From Candidatus Methanosuratincola sp. (lineage in GTDB: Archaea; Thermoproteota; Methanomethylicia; Methanomethylicales; Methanomethylicaceae): 6,407 bases of DNA. Location: NCBI GenBank assembly GCA_029907755.1, contig JARYLH010000083.1, positions 1 through 6,407 on the forward strand. The letters are read 5' to 3'. Each line of letters begins with the position of its first letter. The stretch's first letter is position 1. Positions 5,391 to 6,407 of this stretch are shown one piece after another. A model generated the notes under the pieces. That model made no database searches, had not been told where the DNA came from, and saw nothing but the letters and a program-made list of their open reading frames with translations. A program made the translations under genes and the position numbers.

Positions 5391-6170
5391 ATGGCGGACC
5401 GGAGAGGGCTTGGCTCGGGATCGTTCGCCGGCTGCCTGGAAAGGGTTGCATCGATCCTCAGGGCGAGCAGGGATTCGGTGGCGTTTACCGGGGCAGGGAT
5501 CAGCACGGACAGCGGGATACCGGACTTCAGGGGGAGGCAGGGCCTCTGGAAGAGGTTCGATCCGAGGATGGCGACAAGGTCCTTCATGCTGGAGGACCCC
5601 CGGGCGTTCTGGGAGTTCTACGCGATGCGCTTCGAGGCACTGGCTGGCGCGGTGCCCAACCCGGGCCACAGGGCGCTTGCGAGGCTGGAGGGGGAGGGGT
5701 TCCTGGGGGCGGTGATAACCCAGAACATCGACGGGCTCCATGCCAAGGCCGGATCGAGGAGGGTGATAGAGCTCCACGGGAACATAATGACGAGCAGGTG
5801 CGACCACTGCGGATCCGTCAGGTCCACCGAAGAGTGCGTTAGGCTGGTGAGGGTGAAGGGGGAGGTGCCGAGGTGCGGGTGCGGCGGCATGCTCAGGCCG
5901 TCGGTTGTGCTCTTCGAGGAGCCCGTGGAGATGTTCGAGGCCGCGCTCAGGATCTCGCAGGAGAGCGACCTTTGCCTCGTGGTGGGGTCATCCCTCACGG
6001 TTTACCCGGCCGCGGCGATACCCGAGGTGGTGAAGGCGGCCGGAGGGAAGCTCGTCATAATAAACGCAGACCCGACGCCCCTCGACGAAAGGGCTGATCT
6101 CGTGGTCAGGGAGGGGGCTTCACCTGCGCTGGCGGGGATTTTGAGGGCGCTAGAGATCGGCGAGATCTGA
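5391..6170 (+). CDS. cobB: Sir2-family NAD-dependent protein deacylase
   Basis: Removes acyl groups from lysines using NAD, giving nicotinamide and O-acyl-ADP-ribose. In other archaea such enzymes act on the chromatin protein Alba. 259 residues, normal for prokaryotic sirtuins. Motifs: GAGISTDSGIPDFRG (34-48, NAD), TQNIDGLH (110-117), catalytic H129 in ELHGN, GSS (199-201) and INADPTPLD (224-232). The zinc module has C137-x2-C140 but then C162-G-C164, a C-x-C pair where C-x2-C is usual. The fold-closing motif reads RPSVVLFEE rather than the common FGE. The first 13 or so residues (MADRRGLGSGSFA) are a loose extension. Single gene, divergent from the RmlD-like gene. A T-rich stretch at 6301-6308 may end its transcript. 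Confidence 0.95.
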   Translation: MADRRGLGSGSFAGCLERVASILRASRDSVAFTGAGISTDSGIPDFRGRQGLWKRFDPRMATRSFMLEDPRAFWEFYAMRFEALAGAVPNPGHRALARLEGEGFLGAVITQNIDGLHAKAGSRRVIELHGNIMTSRCDHCGSVRSTEECVRLVRVKGEVPRCGCGGMLRPSVVLFEEPVEMFEAALRISQESDLCLVVGSSLTVYPAAAIPEVVKAAGGKLVIINADPTPLDERADLVVREGASPALAGILRALEIGEI

Positions 6171-6299
6171 GGCGGGCGGGATCGCCTCCCCGGGCGGGCC
6201 ATGGTTCTGGCGGATTTCAGGCAGCAGGGATCCACAAGGCTGGCGATCGGGGAGAGGAGCGCTGACCGGGGAACGCGGGGACGCGCTGGATGCTAACGC

Positions 6300-6308
6300 T
6301 TATTTTTT
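6300..6308 (+). promoter_or_regulatory. T-rich element: candidate promoter and/or Sir2 terminator
   Basis: TTATTTTTT follows GC-rich DNA in the 167-nt gap between Sir2 and the next gene. As a TATA-like box it predicts a start near 6328, with a very short leader before TTG 6338. As a T-run it could stop Sir2 transcription. The rest of the gap (6171-6299) is GC-rich and shows no convincing gene. Confidence 0.4.
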
Positions 6309-6325
6309 CATTGTGAGATAATGAT

Positions 6326-6332
6326 GAGGGGG
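6326..6332 (+). promoter_or_regulatory. Ribosome binding site for the right-edge gene
   Basis: GAGGGGG stands 5 nt before TTG 6338. No ATG lies in the same frame between the upstream stop (6314) and this TTG, so it decides the start. Confidence 0.6.
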
Positions 6333-6337
6333 TAGTT

Positions 6338-6407
6338 TTGGTCCTAGTACTCAACGGCACAGAGGTCAGGGCAGCCCTGCCCATGAGGGAGGCGATAAGG
6401 TCCGTCG
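6338..6407 (+). CDS. Ornithine cyclodeaminase / alanine dehydrogenase family, N-terminal 23 codons only
   Basis: The first 23 codons, starting with TTG, read (M)VLVLNGTEVRAALPMREAI followed by RSV, and then the window ends. The pattern of a short strand, then E-V, then L-P-M-x-E-A-I is typical of the N-terminus of the ornithine cyclodeaminase/mu-crystallin family, NAD(P)-dependent enzymes that act on ornithine, alanine or cyclic imino acids. Which substrate applies cannot be told from this fragment. The start is supported by GAGGGGG 5 nt upstream. It is likely transcribed separately from, or weakly read through from, the Sir2 gene on the same strand. Confidence 0.7.
   Translation, partial: MVLVLNGTEVRAALPMREAIRSV

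Noticed and set aside
6171..6200. GC-rich short inverted repeats just after the Sir2 stop
   Set aside because: Stems of only 4-7 bp in very GC-rich sequence are expected by chance. No T-run follows directly, so it is not called a hairpin terminator.
6200..6295. 31-codon frame from ATG at 6200 in the gap after Sir2
   Set aside because: No ribosome site, no recognisable content, and a length expected by chance in GC-rich DNA.

Overview
The window looks like a piece of a GC-rich archaeal chromosome. Signs of this are archaeal-style TATA boxes, an aspartate transcarbamoylase with a separate zinc-bearing regulatory chain (PyrI), heavy use of AGG for arginine, and Shine-Dalgarno sites (GGAGGTG, GGTGGAG, GAGGGGG) ahead of starts that are often TTG. 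A thermophilic member of the Thermoproteota (TACK) group is my best guess, by inference only. The species cannot be named from this sequence.

Left part (1-2550, minus strand): a pyrimidine operon read leftwards, pyrB - pyrI - pyrC. A TATA box near 2543-2550 precedes a leader of about 90 nt, then the aspartate transcarbamoylase catalytic chain, its regulatory chain (4-nt stop/start overlap), and dihydroorotase (9-nt gap), which runs off the left edge. Together these do steps 2 and 3 of UMP synthesis. PyrI is the usual nucleotide-sensing allosteric chain.

Middle (2600-4400, minus strand): an isolated two-gene unit of unrecognised function. It encodes a 385-residue membrane-anchored surface protein built of three LEA14/WHy-like beta modules (two in exact 120-residue register) and, overlapping it by 8 nt, a 168-residue protein with four predicted membrane helices. 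It has its own AT-rich promoter region holding a perfect 10-bp inverted repeat made of two TATA-like boxes, and a T-rich terminator after it. This is the least ordinary part of the window.

Right part (4446-6407): an RmlD-like NAD(P)-binding sugar-nucleotide reductase relative (minus strand) whose catalytic Tyr position is Leu. It is divergent, across a 60-bp gap, from a Sir2-family NAD-dependent deacylase (plus strand). After a 167-nt gap with a T-rich promoter/terminator stretch, the first 23 codons of an ornithine cyclodeaminase/alanine dehydrogenase-family gene run off the right edge.

No tRNA, rRNA, CRISPR array, transposase or phage gene is visible. Most of the window is core metabolism. 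The surface-protein/membrane-protein pair and the altered RmlD homologue are the items most worth following up.
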